Source of the DNA: Nelumbo lutea
Lineage: Eukaryota > Streptophyta > Magnoliopsida > Proteales > Nelumbonaceae
NCBI GenBank assembly: GCA_022828595.1
Contig: JAKGHH010000001.1
Location: 67,452,401-67,516,400 of the forward strand
Length of the DNA: 64,000 nucleotides
Direction of reading: 5' to 3'
Of this stretch, positions 1 to 13,306 are shown piece after piece. A model generated the notes under the pieces. The model ran no database searches, was not told the origin of the DNA, and worked only from the letters and a program-made list of their open reading frames with translations. Position numbers and translations under genes: made by a program. How positions within the stretch are numbered: position 1 is the stretch's first letter; each line of letters starts with the position of its first letter.

Positions 1-1200
1 TGATGTCAAATTCACTTAGCTCCACGCTCCACTTGACTAGGCGGTCTGACACTTCCGATTTTTGTAGCACCTACTTAAGGGGCTGGTTGGTGAGTACTCG
101 AACGCTGTGGGCCTGGAAGTAGGGTCTGAGTTTTTTGGCTGCGGTAACGAGGACCAGAGCTAACTTTTCGAGATTGGAGTACTGGGTCTCTGTGCCGTTG
201 AGGACATTGCTGGTGTAATAGATTGACTTCTGTACTTGGTCCTCTTCTTTGACCAATACTTAGCTGACAACCTCGTCCTTGGTCGAAAGGTAGAGCAATA
301 GCTCATCTCCTTCACTCAGCTTAGTCAGAAGGGGCGGCGAGCTCAGGTACTACTTTAGTTCCTCGAAAGATTGCTCACACTTTTATGTCCAATAGAAGTT
401 CTTTGGTCATTTGCGAGCTTTGAAAAAGTGGAGGCACCGACTTGCGGACTTGGACATAAACTTGCCAAGGGCGGCTATTCTCTCGGTGAGCCGTTGCACT
501 TCTTTGTGGGTCTAGGGGGATGGCATGTCAATGATGGATTTTATCTTCTCCAGATTTGCTTCGATTTCTCTCTATGTTACAATGAATCCTAGAAACTTGT
601 CGGAGCCAACCCCAAAGGCGCGCTTGGTTAGGTTTAACTTCATCTTGTACTTTTCAAGTGTTTCGAAGACTTCACGGAGGTCGGCCAGGTGGTGCTCGGC
701 CTTTTTGCTCTTCACGAGCATATCATCGACATACGCCTCCATGTTCCTACTGAGCTGCTCTTTGAATACCTTGCACCAGCCGCCGATACGTAGCATCAGT
801 GTTTTTGAGGCCAAAGGGCATTACCTTATAGCAGTACAGGTTGCTGTCAGTGATAATGGTCATTTGCTCTTGGTCGTCCGGGTCCATCCGGATGTGGTTG
901 TAGCCTGAAAAGGCATCCATGAAGCTTAGGAGCTCATGTCGTGCTGTTGCGTCGACGAGCTACTCGATTTGACGAAGGGGAAAGCTATCTTTGGGACAGG
1001 CCTTATTTAGGTCGGTGAAGTCAGATGTAGATCCTCCACTTTCTGTCGGCCTTCTTCACCATCACTACGTTGGCTAGCCAATCAAGGTATTTGACTTCCC
1101 TAATGAAGTTGGCATCGAGCAACTTTTGTACTTCCTCAGTGATCACTTGCCCTCACTCTGAGGTGAAGTTTCTCTTCTGCTTCACAGGTCGGTAACGGGG
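1..1200 (-). pseudogene. Ty3/gypsy reverse transcriptase and RNase H fragment
   Basis: Reading down from about 1,150, frame-shifted pieces give the RT core: IREVKYLDWLANVVMVKKA near 1,050-1,130, then DLNKACPKDSFP, then the palm motif YVDDMLVKS near 720-745. The RNase H start (VYY/IYYTS, YSNLEKLALALV-like, VLTNQPL) lies at 71-256. The product would copy element RNA into DNA. In-frame stops and shifts separate these blocks, so no functional polyprotein can be made. RNase H and integrase continue past the left edge or are lost. Confidence 0.85.
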
Positions 1201-1479
1201 TCGACATTTCAGCCAATGTGTGATAACTTCGGGATCAATTCTAGGCATGTCCTCTGCCGACCAAGCAAACACGTCAACATTATTCCTTATTAGTCGAACA
1301 AGTTCCTCTTAGAGGTGGTCGCCTAGCAGGGAGCCAACTTGGACCATCTTTTCGGGGTCTTCCTTAAATAGGGGGACCTGGATGAAGTCTTCCACAAGTC
1401 GGTCACATTGTGCCTTTACTTCATCACGCAGGTCATATGCTTCCACCATCAATATCTCGAACACTAGACTTGGTCCTCG

Positions 1480-1896
1480 CTAGGATAACTGATAGCAATG
1501 TTGCGCTATTTTTTGGTCCCCGCATGCCACCCCTATGCCATACTTGGTTGGAAATTTCATTGCGAGGTGGTATGTTGAGACTATGACCTGTAGGGCATTG
1601 AAGGTCGGTCTACTGAGGATCATGTTGTAAGAGTTGCGGCAGCGCACCACGATGAAGTCTACCATTACCATCGCAATCACGTCGCTACCTCCAATAAAGA
1701 GGAGAAGAGTTATCCTCCCAGTAGGCTGGAGGGACTCTCCCAAAAATTCCATCGAGGGAGTGCTAACTAGTGCAAGCCATTCTCTGGCGATGCTGAGCTT
1801 TTCGAACGCATCTTCAAACAGTACGTTGGCAGAACTCTTTGTGTTAACTAGGATCTGTCGTAGCTCAAAGTTGGCCACTTCGGCTGTGACGACCAA
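1480..1896 (-). pseudogene. Ty3/gypsy (TAT) aspartic protease domain, active site altered
   Basis: An open stretch of 138 codons reads VTAEVANFELRQILVN and continues through SSANVLFEDAFEKL, VSTPSMEFLGES, NSYNMILSRPTFNAL and IVSTYHLAMKFPT. This is the characteristic TAT retropepsin. In the family the catalytic site is D-T-G-S-S; here it reads N-T-K-S-S, so both the catalytic Asp and the Gly are lost and the enzyme would be dead. It sits between gag (higher coordinates) and RT (lower coordinates), as expected. Confidence 0.85.
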
Positions 1897-2275
1897 GGCA
1901 TCATTGTATGGTGTCTGGACTCCTCGGAGGTTGTCATCAATGAAGGTAATAGATGTGTCACGCCTCCTCCCATGACCTCAATTGTCGATCTCATACAGTC
2001 GATCATATCTTTTTCATCCTGAGCTGCTTTCCCCTTCGGAGGTGCTTCTTCCCGATATCACGTGGATGACGCCGAATGGGGGGCCTCGGGGCAGAGGCTG
2101 TCAAGATTCATCCGCTCTTCTTTCCTCCTGGTCTGACTTCTCTGTTTTGTCTACAAAGCCGCTGAGATAACCACACTTAATTAGATCTTCGATATGGTTG
2201 CACAGGTCGAAATAGTTCTCTGTATCGTGGTTGTGGTCCTTGTGGAACTCGCAATATTTGTCTCGGTTCCTCTTG

Positions 2276-3757
2276 TTACTTTACGTTTTCATCTCTTGGG
2301 CCACCTGACATAGTTGCGGTCATGGATTTGCATAAGAACTTCAAACAACAGAACATTAAGTGGCATGAAATTCTGATAGGTCGGCAGAGGGGTGCGAGGT
2401 CTATGGTCAGTATGACAATCTTGCCCCTTGTGGTCTTTAGCCAACCTCTCAGACTTCTGCTTGTCGTTCTCTCTCCTTTTTCTGTTGGGCTTCTCATCCT
2501 AGTCATTAAGCTGCGTTTGGGCCTCTTCAGCGTTGATATACTTCTATGCGTGGCTAATTAGCACGGTCAATGTTTGAGAAGGATTCTTGGAGATGGAGAA
2601 GCTGAACGGAAAAGGGCGGAGTCCGTGTTGTATGGCCATCACTGTGACTGATTGATTTAAGTCCCTGACTTGAAGTGCTTCTCTGTTGAACCTCACAGGG
2701 TAGTCCTAAGGGACTCCACCTTTCTCTGTCGGACCTGCATAAGGCTTCCAAGGTTTTCCAATGCTTCTGACTTGCTGTGAACTGTTCCAGGAACTGGGTC
2801 TCCAGTTGGGCCCATGACGCTATAGACCTCGGCAACAGGGAGGAGTACCAGGCCAAGGCGGGTCATGTAGTGTGGTTACAAGGGCTTTGCACACCAGTCC
2901 CTCCGATACACCATGTAGCATCATTTGGGCTTTTAAGTGTCATGACATGGTCGAAAGGTTCGGAATTACCATCGTACTTGTCGAATTGGGGGTCTCTCCA
3001 TCCGATAGGGGGTACCTCATCCACTATCTCCTAGATGAAGGGTGGCTCCTTGGTGATATGCACGGTGGCCTGCACAGGTAGGTCTATGGCGGGAATTGCA
3101 CTCTTATGGGTGGAAGTGCGCTCTAACTCTTCCTGATATTGTCGGAGCTCTTTAATTTCGACATATCTGTTGTCTAGGGCATGGCCTCCCTTTTGGTTCG
3201 TGTGGGGTGATCCTAGACCGAGCTTGACTTGGCGACTGAGACAATGAAAGGTAGCATTCTTTTGTTGAGCCTTTCTTTGGCGGGTATGCATGCTGACTGG
3301 TATGTCTAGTTATGGTAGTCCCGTCCTCGGGAACGGGCAGTGGCGGCGGGCCTTTAGGTCATGTCTTGCCTCATATACTTGGACCGCTCTCCCCTTATGT
3401 CTAACTAGCGCGCTTTGGGGTCCTCGGTCCAAGGGTCGTCCTTCGTACGCATCGGGGCGTGAGGGGGGACCGCTCAGTTGGGTGGCACGGTCAACCCTTG
3501 TGTTTGCATGAATTCGAAGATCTTATCAACCTTTTCCTGCATGGCTCGGAATTGCGCGGGATCTACTGTGGCCGAAGATTGCGGGATTTCTTGGTTCTCA
3601 CGAGACGGGGTATGGGTTGGTCGGATTGGGCTTCTGGGTCGGATTGGGCTTTCGGGGTTATCGGGATGAAGTTAGCCGTCGAGGTATTCGGGATAGAGTC
3701 TCATTCTCCAATGGAGTCGTCTCCCTTATTCCTCTTTTATCTATACTTGTACTCATC
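2276..3757 (-). pseudogene. Ty3/gypsy (TAT) gag remnant
   Basis: Reverse-strand pieces in several frames resemble TAT capsid proteins: PPFIRGIVDEIPP and FDKYDGNSEPFDHVMTFK near 2,960-3,050, then ALAWYSSLLPRSIASWAQLE and QFLEQFTASQKHWKTLEALC at about 2,740-2,860. A basic, charged tail follows at 2,276-2,506. The N-terminal part (3,060-3,757) is low in recognisable motifs and has stops. This was the capsid gene of the element; it is not translatable as one protein now. Confidence 0.75.
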
Positions 3758-3908
3758 CATATGATGCGTAGTTGACGTGGGTGGAAGGATAAGATGGGGT
3801 GCCACAGTAATAGCATAGCTTGGCCAAGCTAGCCCATCGTGGTCGGGCTATGCTAATGTGGTCGAGTTAGGATGATATGACAAGGCGATAATTGGATGGC
3901 CATGTGTC

Positions 3909-5192
3909 TAAAAGAATGGTAGGATCCATCGTATGGACGCCAAAAAGGTTGCGGAAGGGGTGGGTGAATTTAAAAAATTTTCTACATTTCTTCCAACTGG
4001 GAATCATATTTCCTAAATTTAGAATACAATATTCAAGGATCTAATCGAACCAAACCAAATCAGATTTGAACCAAGAACAAAGGGAAGGGTTATACCTGAT
4101 ATGAAGAATCAAGATCTCCCAACGTCGGTGTTCATGCCCAAAGAAATATCCAAGATCCGCTCCTGCTGGAGATGAAACAACGACGGTGGAGCAGAACCAA
4201 CAATGTTTATCTTACAAACCAAACTCTTCACAAGAATCCATTGGAAACTTAGAGCACCGAACCAAATCAGTCTTTCAATAAAGACTGATATCAAGAACTG
4301 ATTTCTTGATCGTCCCTTCAGAGATATTCGAACTATGCAGTAAGGTGGCAGTGGCTGGAGGAGAACCCTAGAGTTGAAAGTGGCATGAATGCTAATTTCA
4401 CTCTAGGGAAGGTGAGATCCTATCTCAGATTGCAGAAGTAGTTACTGCTTCAATCCTGGTTCAAATTCTTGTAATTCATTTTTTTCTCCTTTCTTAGTGA
4501 TTAAGAAACCTCCTAATCCTATTAGGAGTTATCCCAATCCAAATCTGTATTTGGATAGGGGATAATCTCAATCTTATATGCAAATTAGGTTAGCCTACTC
4601 CTGATCTCATCAGGAGGTTACCAGATTCAAATCATATTTGAATTTGGTTTCTAAGAGTGGATAGGGTTAAAACAATAATCCTTTTAACTAACCCTAATCT
4701 CAGATATGCCCCCTTAAGTGGGTGATCATATCATCCCAATTCGAAATGGGCTTTAGGCCCAATAAGTAATCAGTGCTCAATAAGTTTTCAAACTGCTGCC
4801 CAGTTGGGCTTCTTTGTATGGCGTAGGAACCAAGCATTGATCTACACATCAGACGCATGGGTTCGGCCCAGCCTTTGCTACAAGGCCTAGCCGAATTGAC
4901 TGGAAAGCCCAGTGAACCCCTTGAGCCTATGACATGGACTCTATGGGCCCAACACTTACACTAAATGGTCCCTGGGCCAAGCCATCTTATAAAAACACAT
5001 GGACTGTGGGCAGATGCAAGATTAGCCCATCAGGTGTAACCCTAAATGGCCTCTCACTTAACCTCTCAGCCCATAATGATCAAACACTATCCGACAAGAG
5101 AGGACCTCTCCCTCGACTGCAAGGAACAGTGTTGCACTCTCTACTCACATGGATCTTAGGAATTAAAACCATTTGCAAACATTTTGAAACCG

Positions 5193-5229
<37 letters not shown>

Positions 5230-5864
5230 CATATATATAAAATTTGCAAAACAAAATTCCAATGATTGAAATCAACTGCCGGCAGTTTGGTTTCCATCAG
5301 AGAGAGTGCATCCCAGGTCATTACCTTTGTCCGACAAAGGGGCTGATCCTGTCACTATGATCACCCACTCAGATGAATTCTCAAACTGTCCCAACATACC
5401 TAGGTTTTGACCCCCGCTAAGGATCTTATTGATTAGCATATCAAAGATAGCCCAATCCGACACCTAGTGCAGTATCAAAATCGAGTCCAGGGGTCAGGTG
5501 TAACTTTCCAATTATGCCCATCAATCTCTAAGGTTCAGGGCAATATTAGAACTCTAGTCTGATTCAAAGATTCAAGTAATCCTACACTGCATGTGCCTTG
5601 GGTTTCACCCTGGCGGCTGAGACTAGCCACCCCAACATTTGGTAGCACACTAGTGTCAGCCTTGGCAGGATAAATCTCCCTAGACTTATCCAACGGCTAT
5701 GAACATTTAAAACTAACACGAGTCTCATTAAGTGTCCAGTTTTAGGATCTTACATAGAAACATACCACACAACATTAATCAAACATGTACTTTATTTATT
5801 TACACTAAATGTCAAAAGTACATCAAATTTGATTGGAGCTAAGGGCATACAAAACTGTCTAATA
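3909..5864 (-). repeat. 3' LTR of the copia element at 3,909-13,306
   Basis: Matches 11,455-13,306 and 33,944-35,826 over its whole length. It holds about 85 extra bases near 4,580-4,670 that the other full-element LTR lacks. A TA microsatellite at 5,205-5,239 is longer than in the other copies. The polypurine-like stretch GCAAGTGTGAGC (reverse strand, 5,865-5,876) lies just upstream in element orientation. Confidence 0.93.
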
Positions 5865-5878
5865 GCTCACACTTGCAC

Positions 5879-8800
5879 TTAGGTCCAATCTAGTACATGC
5901 CGGAGTCCCATACTTTCCATGTGTTTTTCAAATACCTTCTGTGTGAGTGGCTTATTTAATGGGTCTGCCACATTATCTGCCGATGCTACCTTCTGAATCA
6001 GGATGTCCCCTCTACCAATGATCTCCCACAGTACATGGTACTTCCTCTCGATGTGCTTTGACTTCGAGTGGGCCCGAGGCTCCTTAGCCTAGGCGATTGC
6101 TCCATTGTTGTCACACAACAACGGGATGGGTGATGTGCTGGACGGAACCACTCCTAATTCGTGAACGAATATCTTCATCCATACGGCTTCCTTGGCAGCT
6201 TCACTTGCGGCAGTGTACTCGACTTCGATCATGGAATCTGTCGTTGATCCTTGTTTGCTACTTTTCTAACAAACAACACACGATCCTATCATGAAAATAT
6301 ACCCAGATGTATATCATCTAGATCCGACTGGAAATCGGCATAAGTATACCCCAAAATTTGTAGTGAACTACCATCGAATACCAGACGAAACTCTTTTTTC
6401 CTTCGAATGTATTTGAGTATGTTCTTCACAGTAGTCCAATGCTCCTGCCCTGGGTTGGCTTGGAACCTGCTTACAACACTCACCGCCTTAGTAATGTCAG
6501 GGCGAGTGCACAAAATGGCATACATGATGCTCCCTACGGATGAGGCATAGGGAACGTCTTTCATGCCCTCAATCTCCTAAGAAGTCTTGGGAGACATCTT
6601 CTTGGAGAGAGTGGCTCCGTGCGCGAAAGGAACATTTCCTTTCTTGGAGTTCTCCATGTTGTACCTTTTGACAATTTTGTCAATGTAAGCAGCCTAGAAT
6701 AATCCAATTATCCACTTCGATCTATCTCTATAGAGTCGAAGACACAGTATATAGGAAGCTTCTCAAAGATCTTTCATGGAGAATTGCTGCGAAAGCCACA
6801 CTTTGACCGAAGTCAACATTCCTACATCATTCCTAATGAGTAGGATATCGTCCACATACAACACCAAAAAGGTGACCTTATCCTCACTGGACTCCTGTAA
6901 ACACAGGGCTCATCTGGATTCTACTCAAAGTCAAACGATTTGATGGCAGGGTCAAAGCAGATGTTCCAACTTCTAGAAGCCTGCTTAAGTCCATATGTGG
7001 ATCTATTAAGTTTACATACCATGTGTTCCTGACCACCAGCAATGAAGCCTTGCGACTGCTGCATGTAGATATCTTCACTAAGATATCCATTCAAGAACGC
7101 GGTTTTGACATCCATTTGCCAAATCTCGTAGTCATGGTATGTTGCTACAGCCAACAGGATCCTAATGGATTTAAGCATGGCCACGGGTGAAAAGGTTTCC
7201 TCATAGTCGATACCATCTTTCTGAGTATACCCTTTCGCCACCAAACGAGCTTTGTAGATCTCAATCTTGTCATCGAGGCCCTTCTTCCTCTTATAAATCC
7301 ATTTGCAACCAATTGCTTTTACCTCAGAGGGTGGATCTACTAGAGTTCAGACTCCATTGGCCTCCATCGAGTCCATCTCAGCTCTCATGGCCTCCACCCA
7401 CTTCTGGGAATCTATGTCCAACATAGCTTTCCTTATAAGTCACGGGATCCTCCTCACTAGTCAAGGCTTCCACTAGGTAACTATCCTGGTCATAACCATA
7501 ATGGACTGGTGGCCTGGATACCCGGGTGGATCTTCTAGGTTGGTCACTACCTGGAACTTGTGGGACATCTCCCACTGCACCTGAGCTCTCCTCATCAAGA
7601 ACTATTTCCTGACTATGGGTGTTCAGGATGTAATCGGTCTCTAAGAACTGGGCATTTCGGCTGCAGAACACTTTTTGCTCACTTGGGTCATAGAAAGGAT
7701 AACCCACTGAATCCTTTGGGTAGCCTACAAATAGGCACCGACTGGTCTTGGATTCCAACTTGTTCGCACTCGTTCTTTTAACGTGCATAGGACAACCCCA
7801 AATCTTAAAGTGTCTAACACTTGGTTTCTTTCTGGCCCAAAGTTCATATGGAGTTTTCGGAACCAATTTGGTTGGAACCCGATTCAGCACGTAGATAGTA
7901 GTCTCTAATGCATATCCCCAAAAGGATGTGGGTAATTCCGAGCGTATGAGAAGTGACTGGACCATGTCTAACAAGGTCCTATTCCTCATCTCTGAAACAC
8001 CGTTAAGTTGTGGTGTAGCAGGAGGAGCCAATTGTGACACTATCCTATTGACTTTCAAGTAGTCCCTGAATTCGTCAGAGAGATACTCGCCACCTCGATC
8101 CGATCGAAGGGCCTTAATTTCTCTCCCTAACTGTTTCTCAACTTCTTGTCTGAACTCTTTGAACCTTTCAAAGGATTCGGACTTATGTCTCATTAGGAAC
8201 ACATAACCATACCGATAATAACCATCGGTAAATGTAATGAAGTACACATGTTGGTTACGAGTCCTAACACTCAGGGGACCACATACATCAGTATGTATAA
8301 GGTCAAGTGTGCTTGTACATTTTTCAGGCTTACCGCTAAATGGTTGTTTTGTCATCTTGCCTCGGAGGCAAGGCTCACAAGTGGGAAGATCTTCTACGGT
8401 TAGAAAATCCAAAGGATTATCCTTTACCAGCCTTGTGATTCGGTCAATACTGATATGGCCAAGTTGGTAATGCCATAGGCACGTGGGACTAACTGTATCA
8501 TGAGTTCTTTTTTGGGGTTTTTGACCGATGTAGTTTCGGTTAAGTTAATTTCTAGAGAAGGACGTAGAACATAGAGACCGTTATCTAGTTTCCCGCATGC
8601 GATGAATTTATTATTCCATTTAATAGTAATCATACTACTAAAATAAATAGTATATCCATCAGCACACAGTTTAGAAACAGAAATCAAATTTCTTCTTAAG
8701 TTCTGTACATAAAGACAATCCTTAAGTACATGAGTTCCTTCTCTAAAGACTAATTCTACGGTTCCTATTGCCGCAGCTGCAACACTTGCAGTCGTTCCCA

Positions 8801-8925
8801 AGAAAAGCGTCACTTCCCCTTCACTCAGCCTTCTGCTAACTTTGAACCCTGCAGTGAATTACACACATGAGTTGAAGCCCCGAAGTCAACACACCAGGAC
8901 ACAGAAGTGACTAACAAATTAGTTT
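5879..8925 (-). pseudogene. Ty1/copia pol: protease, integrase, RT, RNase H
   Basis: Reverse-strand order: protease near 8,890 (SWCVDFGASTHVCNS, so the usual D-S/T-G reads D-F-G); GAG-pre-integrase 8,424-8,813 (LYVQNLRRNLISVSKL); integrase core 7,378-8,412, one long open frame with [15 protein letters not shown] and the Glu in [12 protein letters not shown], so the D,D,E triad is visible; RT 6,840-7,244 ([31 protein letters not shown]); then TRPDITKAVSVVSRF (6,289-6,564) and RNase H ending in MESMGLRHVLDWT with the stop at 5,879-5,881. Protease, integrase, RT and RNase H would process the polyprotein, copy the RNA and insert the cDNA. Frameshifts between blocks make it non-functional. Confidence 0.9.
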
Positions 8926-9734
8926 CTATGACACAAGTTTCGAAATTACCTTTCTTAGATTCCAGGTAGGCAGGACAGTTCCTCTTCCAGTGGTCGGCCC
9001 GCTTGCAGAAGTGACAGGCATTGGATGCCTTATTTTTCTTCTACTTCTTGGGTTTGGCAGTTTTTTTTGGGGCTTCTTTGCCTTCCTCTTTTTCTTGCCT
9101 GATTTGCTAGCTTCAGCAAGTATAGCCATAGGCTCATCCTTCTTAATCAAATCCTTTGCCCTCTACAACATATTGTCGAGTTCCTGGACGCCGACATTCA
9201 ACTTGTTCATATTGTAGTTCATTGTGAACGAATTAAAGGAAGGAGGTAGAGAATTAAGGATGGCATCCACTTGTGTGCCAAGATCTAGCCTGGATCCAAG
9301 GGCTTCAAGCTCATTGATGTATCCCATCATCCAAAGACAATGGTCGTGAACCTGTTGCCCCTTGGACATCTACGCGGTCATGAACTGTTTCAAGACCTTT
9401 TGTTGAGTACAATGATTCTGTTCTTCGTACATCGTCTTTAAACTATCCATATGTCCTTGGCTAGTTCAATCTAATCGAATTGCCTCTGTATTGGATTGTC
9501 CAGGGAGGCAATGACATAGCAGTGGGCTAGGGAGTTTTTATCCTCCCACTCTTGAAATTCCCTCCTTTGGGCCTCAGAAGTCCTGTCACCTGGACGCTCT
9601 GGGGAAGGATTTTTAACCACCTTATCTAACTTCTCTGAAGTTAAGACCAGTATAAGGTTTTTGTACCAGTCGGCATAGTTTGGGACCTTAAGCTTGTTAT
9701 CGCCAAGCAACTTAGCAAATTATCTGTTTGCCAT
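8926..9734 (-). pseudogene. Ty1/copia gag with zinc knuckle
   Basis: The likely start is the ATG at 9,734-9,732 (reverse strand), giving M-A-N-R followed at once by a TAA stop, then KLLGDNKLKVPNYADWYKNL, a typical copia gag start. Further down are LGTQVDAILNSLPPSFNSF (9,163-9,369) and a basic stretch. The zinc knuckle CHFCKRADHWKRNC near 8,990-9,030 keeps the full CX2CX4HX4C pattern. Capsid and RNA-binding role in the element. The early stop and a frame change near 9,160 break the gene. Confidence 0.88.
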
Positions 9735-11440
9735 TTTCTGATAAAACAACAAAACATTAGTCCACAACCTTAGTTTGATTCATGTTACCTACACAGATAT
9801 GCCTTTTAATCTATGTTTCATTTCCATTTGTTCATCTCTGAGATTTCCCTCCGATCTTAGTGACGGAGACGACGAAATGTCTCTGAAAATGTGGGAAATC
9901 ACATAGGGTACATGGAGCCAACTGTTTCAACTACATAACCCCACCACCTTTCTATGAAGGATCACATCCACTCATCGTATGAGTTTCCCTTTGGCCTCTG
10001 TCAGACAAGGTTCAAAGCCGTTTTCAGGTAAACTTTTCTGTTCAGTGAATGCTCACCCATCATATTCAAGTTACGCCAAGGTACCATGAGAGAGTTCCCA
10101 TTTTTTGGTGAAGCCTCTTCCACATCGGTCTATGATGCCCCTATCATTTTATGAAACACTCTGACAGACCCAACAACAAATGGATAGCCCAATTTTATGG
10201 TGTGTTTCCTCATCACTAAAGGACCCATCATCGTGCTAATGACGGAAGGCCTTTAGAGAGTTCATCACATGAATCTCCCTATCACATGCACTCATATTTG
10301 CTGGAGGGAACAAAATTACGCCCTAGTTAATTTAGGTCAAACTAGAGAGGCTCCCACTGACTTTCATAAAGTAAGATTTATGGTGGCCCAATTTGGCTAG
10401 GGTTTCTGCACGCGTCCCTTTTCAGGGTTGTGAGGCCCACCATGAAAGGAAGGGGTCATCCAATGACCGTATGGGACACCATGGCAATGATGTGCATTCA
10501 ACCATGGTGTGCGTAAGAGCCATTAACGAATCATCACGGGCCAAGTGCTTATGGCCCATGGTCGCAACACATCATACATCCACAATCGCATGTAATGGAA
10601 GAATTGATCCAATCAATCACATACTGTGAAGCCCATTAATCAGCCCGTTTAAAATCCATAACATTAACAATTAACATTATCTAGGTATATGGGTTGAATC
10701 GCAGTTAGCCGTTTAGCCCATATAGCTTATATGGAAAACTGGGCTTTAGCAGTTTTAACCCCTTAAAACTGGGCTCTACAGGTTGGGCCGAATTGTTTCT
10801 TCCAATTAAAGATTGGTTTCAGACCTAAAAGTGGAAAATAACAGGACTGAAAATAGCCCCCTTTGAACCCTAGATTCGGTCCAAACAGCTTTGGTCCAAT
10901 CTGGTCTGAAATGGTCCAAGAACCAATTTTTAATTCAAGAATAGAAAGATCTGAAATTAAATTTCTGAATTTAGACAATCAAAAAACAGATCTAGATTGT
11001 TCATACAACCTGCAAAACAGAGGTTAGTAATCAGGGTTGCAGTTTGATAAACTGCAAAATGCAGAATATAATATCACGATCTACAAATTTCTAGCGCTGT
11101 CGCCTTCTTCAATTAAGAAAAAAAAATACAGAAATCCTATTTCTATAATCCTATACATTCATTCTAGAAAAATAAAAAATAATATTTTATAGACCAGAAT
11201 GAATAGAAACTGCAAAAAAAAAGAGAATGTGCAGACAACCTGCGCTAGTTTTGCACTTCGATCTCCATGTACGAACTATCCATTAAATCAGAAATAAATT
11301 AAGAACAATTCAAAATTAATTTCAGATTTAACGAAAAATAATTTCAGATCAATCGCCCATAACAAGAAACAATTTCTTGAAATAAAATAGCAATTTGCGT
11401 AGGTTCAGATCTGATTTCTTTGTTCAAGATTCGAACCTAT
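9735..11440 (-). other. Copia 5' untranslated leader
   Basis: About 1.7 kb between the primer-binding site and the gag start in element orientation. Only short chance open frames are seen. An unusually long leader is common in copia elements with long LTRs. Confidence 0.6.
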
Positions 11441-11453
11441 GGCTCTGATACCA
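11441..11453 (-). promoter_or_regulatory. Primer-binding site (initiator tRNA-Met type)
   Basis: Reverse strand reads TGGTATCAGAGCC, one base inside the 5' LTR end. This is the plant copia PBS complementary to the 3' end of initiator methionine tRNA. It fixes the element's orientation. Confidence 0.92.
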
Positions 11454-11454
11454 C

Positions 11455-13306
11455 TGAAAGAATGGTAGGATTCATCGTATGGACGCCAAAAAGGTTGCGA
11501 AAGGGGTAGGCGGATTTCAAAATTTTCCTACCTTTCTTCCAACTGGTAATCATATTTCCTGAATTTAGAATACAATATTCAAGGATCTAATCGAACCAAA
11601 CCAAATCAGATTTGAACCAAGAACAAAGGGAAGGGTTATACCTAATACGGAGAATCAAGATCTTCCAACGTCGGTGTTCACACCCAAAGAAATATCCAAG
11701 ATCCACTCCCGCTGAAGATGACACAGCGACAATGGAGTAGAACCAACAGTATTTGTCCTACGAACCAAACTCTTCACAAGAATCCGTTGGAGACTTAGAG
11801 CACTGAACCAAATCAGTCTTTCAATAAAGACTGATATCAAGAACTGATTTCTTGATCGTCCCTTCAGAGAGATTTGAACTATGCAATAAGGTGGCGGCAG
11901 CTGGAGGAGAACCCTAGAGCTGAAAGTGGCATGAATGATAATTTCACTCTAAGAAAGGTGAGATCCTATCTCAGATTATAGAAGTAGTTACTGCTTCAAC
12001 CCTGGTTCATATTCTTGTAATTCTTTTTTTTTTTCTCCTTTTTTTGTGATTAAGAAACCTCCTAATCTTATTAGGAGTTATCACAATCCAAATATGTATT
12101 TGGATAGGGGATAATCTCAATCTTATCTATGGATTGGGTTAAAACAATAATCCTTTTAACTAACCCTAATCTCAGATCCGCCCCCTTAAGTGGGTGATCA
12201 TATCATCCCAGTTCGAAATGGGCTTTAGGCCCAATAAGTAATCAGTACTCAATAAGTTTTCAAACTACTGCCCAGTTGGGCTTCTTTGTATGGCGTAGGA
12301 CCCAAGCATTGATCTACACATCAGCCACATGGGTTCGGCCCAACCTTTGTTAAAAAGCCTAACCAAATTCATTAGAAAGCCCAGTGAACCCCTTGAGCCC
12401 ATCACATGGACTCTATGGGCCCAACACTTATACTAAGTGGTCCTTGGGCCAAGCCATCTTATAAAAACCCAGGGACTGTGGGCAGATGCAAGATTAGCTC
12501 ATCAGGTGTAACCCTAAATGGCCTCTCACTTAACCTCTCAGCCCATAATGATCAAACATTGCCTGACAAGAGAAAACATCTCTCTCGACTGCAAGGAACA
12601 GTGCTGCACTTTCTACTCACATGGATTCTAGGAATTAAAACCATTTGCAAACATTTTGAAACCGTATATGTATATATATATATATATAATTTCCAAAACA
12701 AAATTCCAACGATTGAAATCAATTGCCGGTAGTTTGGTTTCCATCAGAGAGAGTGCATCCCCAAACATTACCTTTGTTCGACAAAGGGGCTGATCCTATC
12801 ATTATGATCACCCACTCAGATGAATTCTCAAACTGTCCCAACATACCCGGGTTTTGACCCCTGTTAAGGATCTCACCGATTGGCATATCAAAGACAGCCC
12901 AATCCAACACGTAGTGCAGCATCAAAATCGAGTTTAGGGGTCAGGTGTAACTTTCCAGTTTTTCCCATCAATCTCTAAGGTCCAAGGCAATACTGATCTG
13001 GTCCGGTTCAAAGATTCAAGTAATCTTACACTGCATGTGCTTGGGTCTCACCTTGGCGGCTGAGACAAACCACCCCAACATTTGGTAGCACACCAGTGTC
13101 AGTCTTGGCAAGATAAACCTCCCAGACTTATCCAACGGCTGTGAACATTTAAAACTAACACGAGTCTCATTAAATGTTCAGTTTTAGGGTCTTACATAGA
13201 AACATACCACACAACATGAATCAAACATATACTTTATTTATTTACACTAAATGTCAAAAGTACATCAAATCTAATTGGAGCTAAGGACATACAAAACTGT
13301 CTAACA
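11455..13306 (-). repeat. 5' LTR of the copia element at 3,909-13,306
   Basis: Reverse-strand LTR starting TGTTAGACAG (13,306 downward) and ending CTTTCA at 11,455. Near full-length match to 3,909-5,864, differing by scattered substitutions and one indel of about 85 bases. Contains a (TA)n run at 12,667-12,688. Confidence 0.93.

Larger units (their letters stand above)
1..3908 (-). mobile_element. TAT-like Ty3/gypsy retrotransposon, decayed, left end outside window
   Basis: On the reverse strand the order is gag (about 3,757 to 2,276), aspartic protease (1,896 to 1,480), reverse transcriptase and the start of RNase H (about 1,200 to 1). This is the Ty3/gypsy order. The gag and protease wording is typical of the TAT lineage. 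Stops and frameshifts are frequent. About 3,770-3,908 would be untranslated leader, but no primer-binding site or 5' LTR is visible, because a copia element begins at 3,909. The 3' LTR would lie left of the window. Confidence 0.85.
3909..13306 (-). mobile_element. Ty1/copia LTR retrotransposon, complete structure, coding decayed
   Basis: Two 1.9-kb direct repeats (3,909-5,864 and 11,455-13,306) flank a gag-pol region read on the reverse strand. A tRNA-Met-type primer-binding site, TGGTATCAGAGCC on the reverse strand (11,441-11,453), abuts the 5' LTR. The right LTR has TG...CA ends. The left copy has TA where the other end has TG, and its inner end has one change. Flanking 5-mers GTGTC (3,904-3,908) and ATGTC (13,307-13,311) differ at one base, consistent with an old target duplication. 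The long LTRs and long leader recall Angela/BARE-type copia, but that assignment is only a guess. Confidence 0.93.

Noticed and set aside
10393..10629. 78-codon forward open frame in the copia leader
   Set aside because: No domain, lies antisense in the untranslated leader of a reverse-strand element; chance frame.
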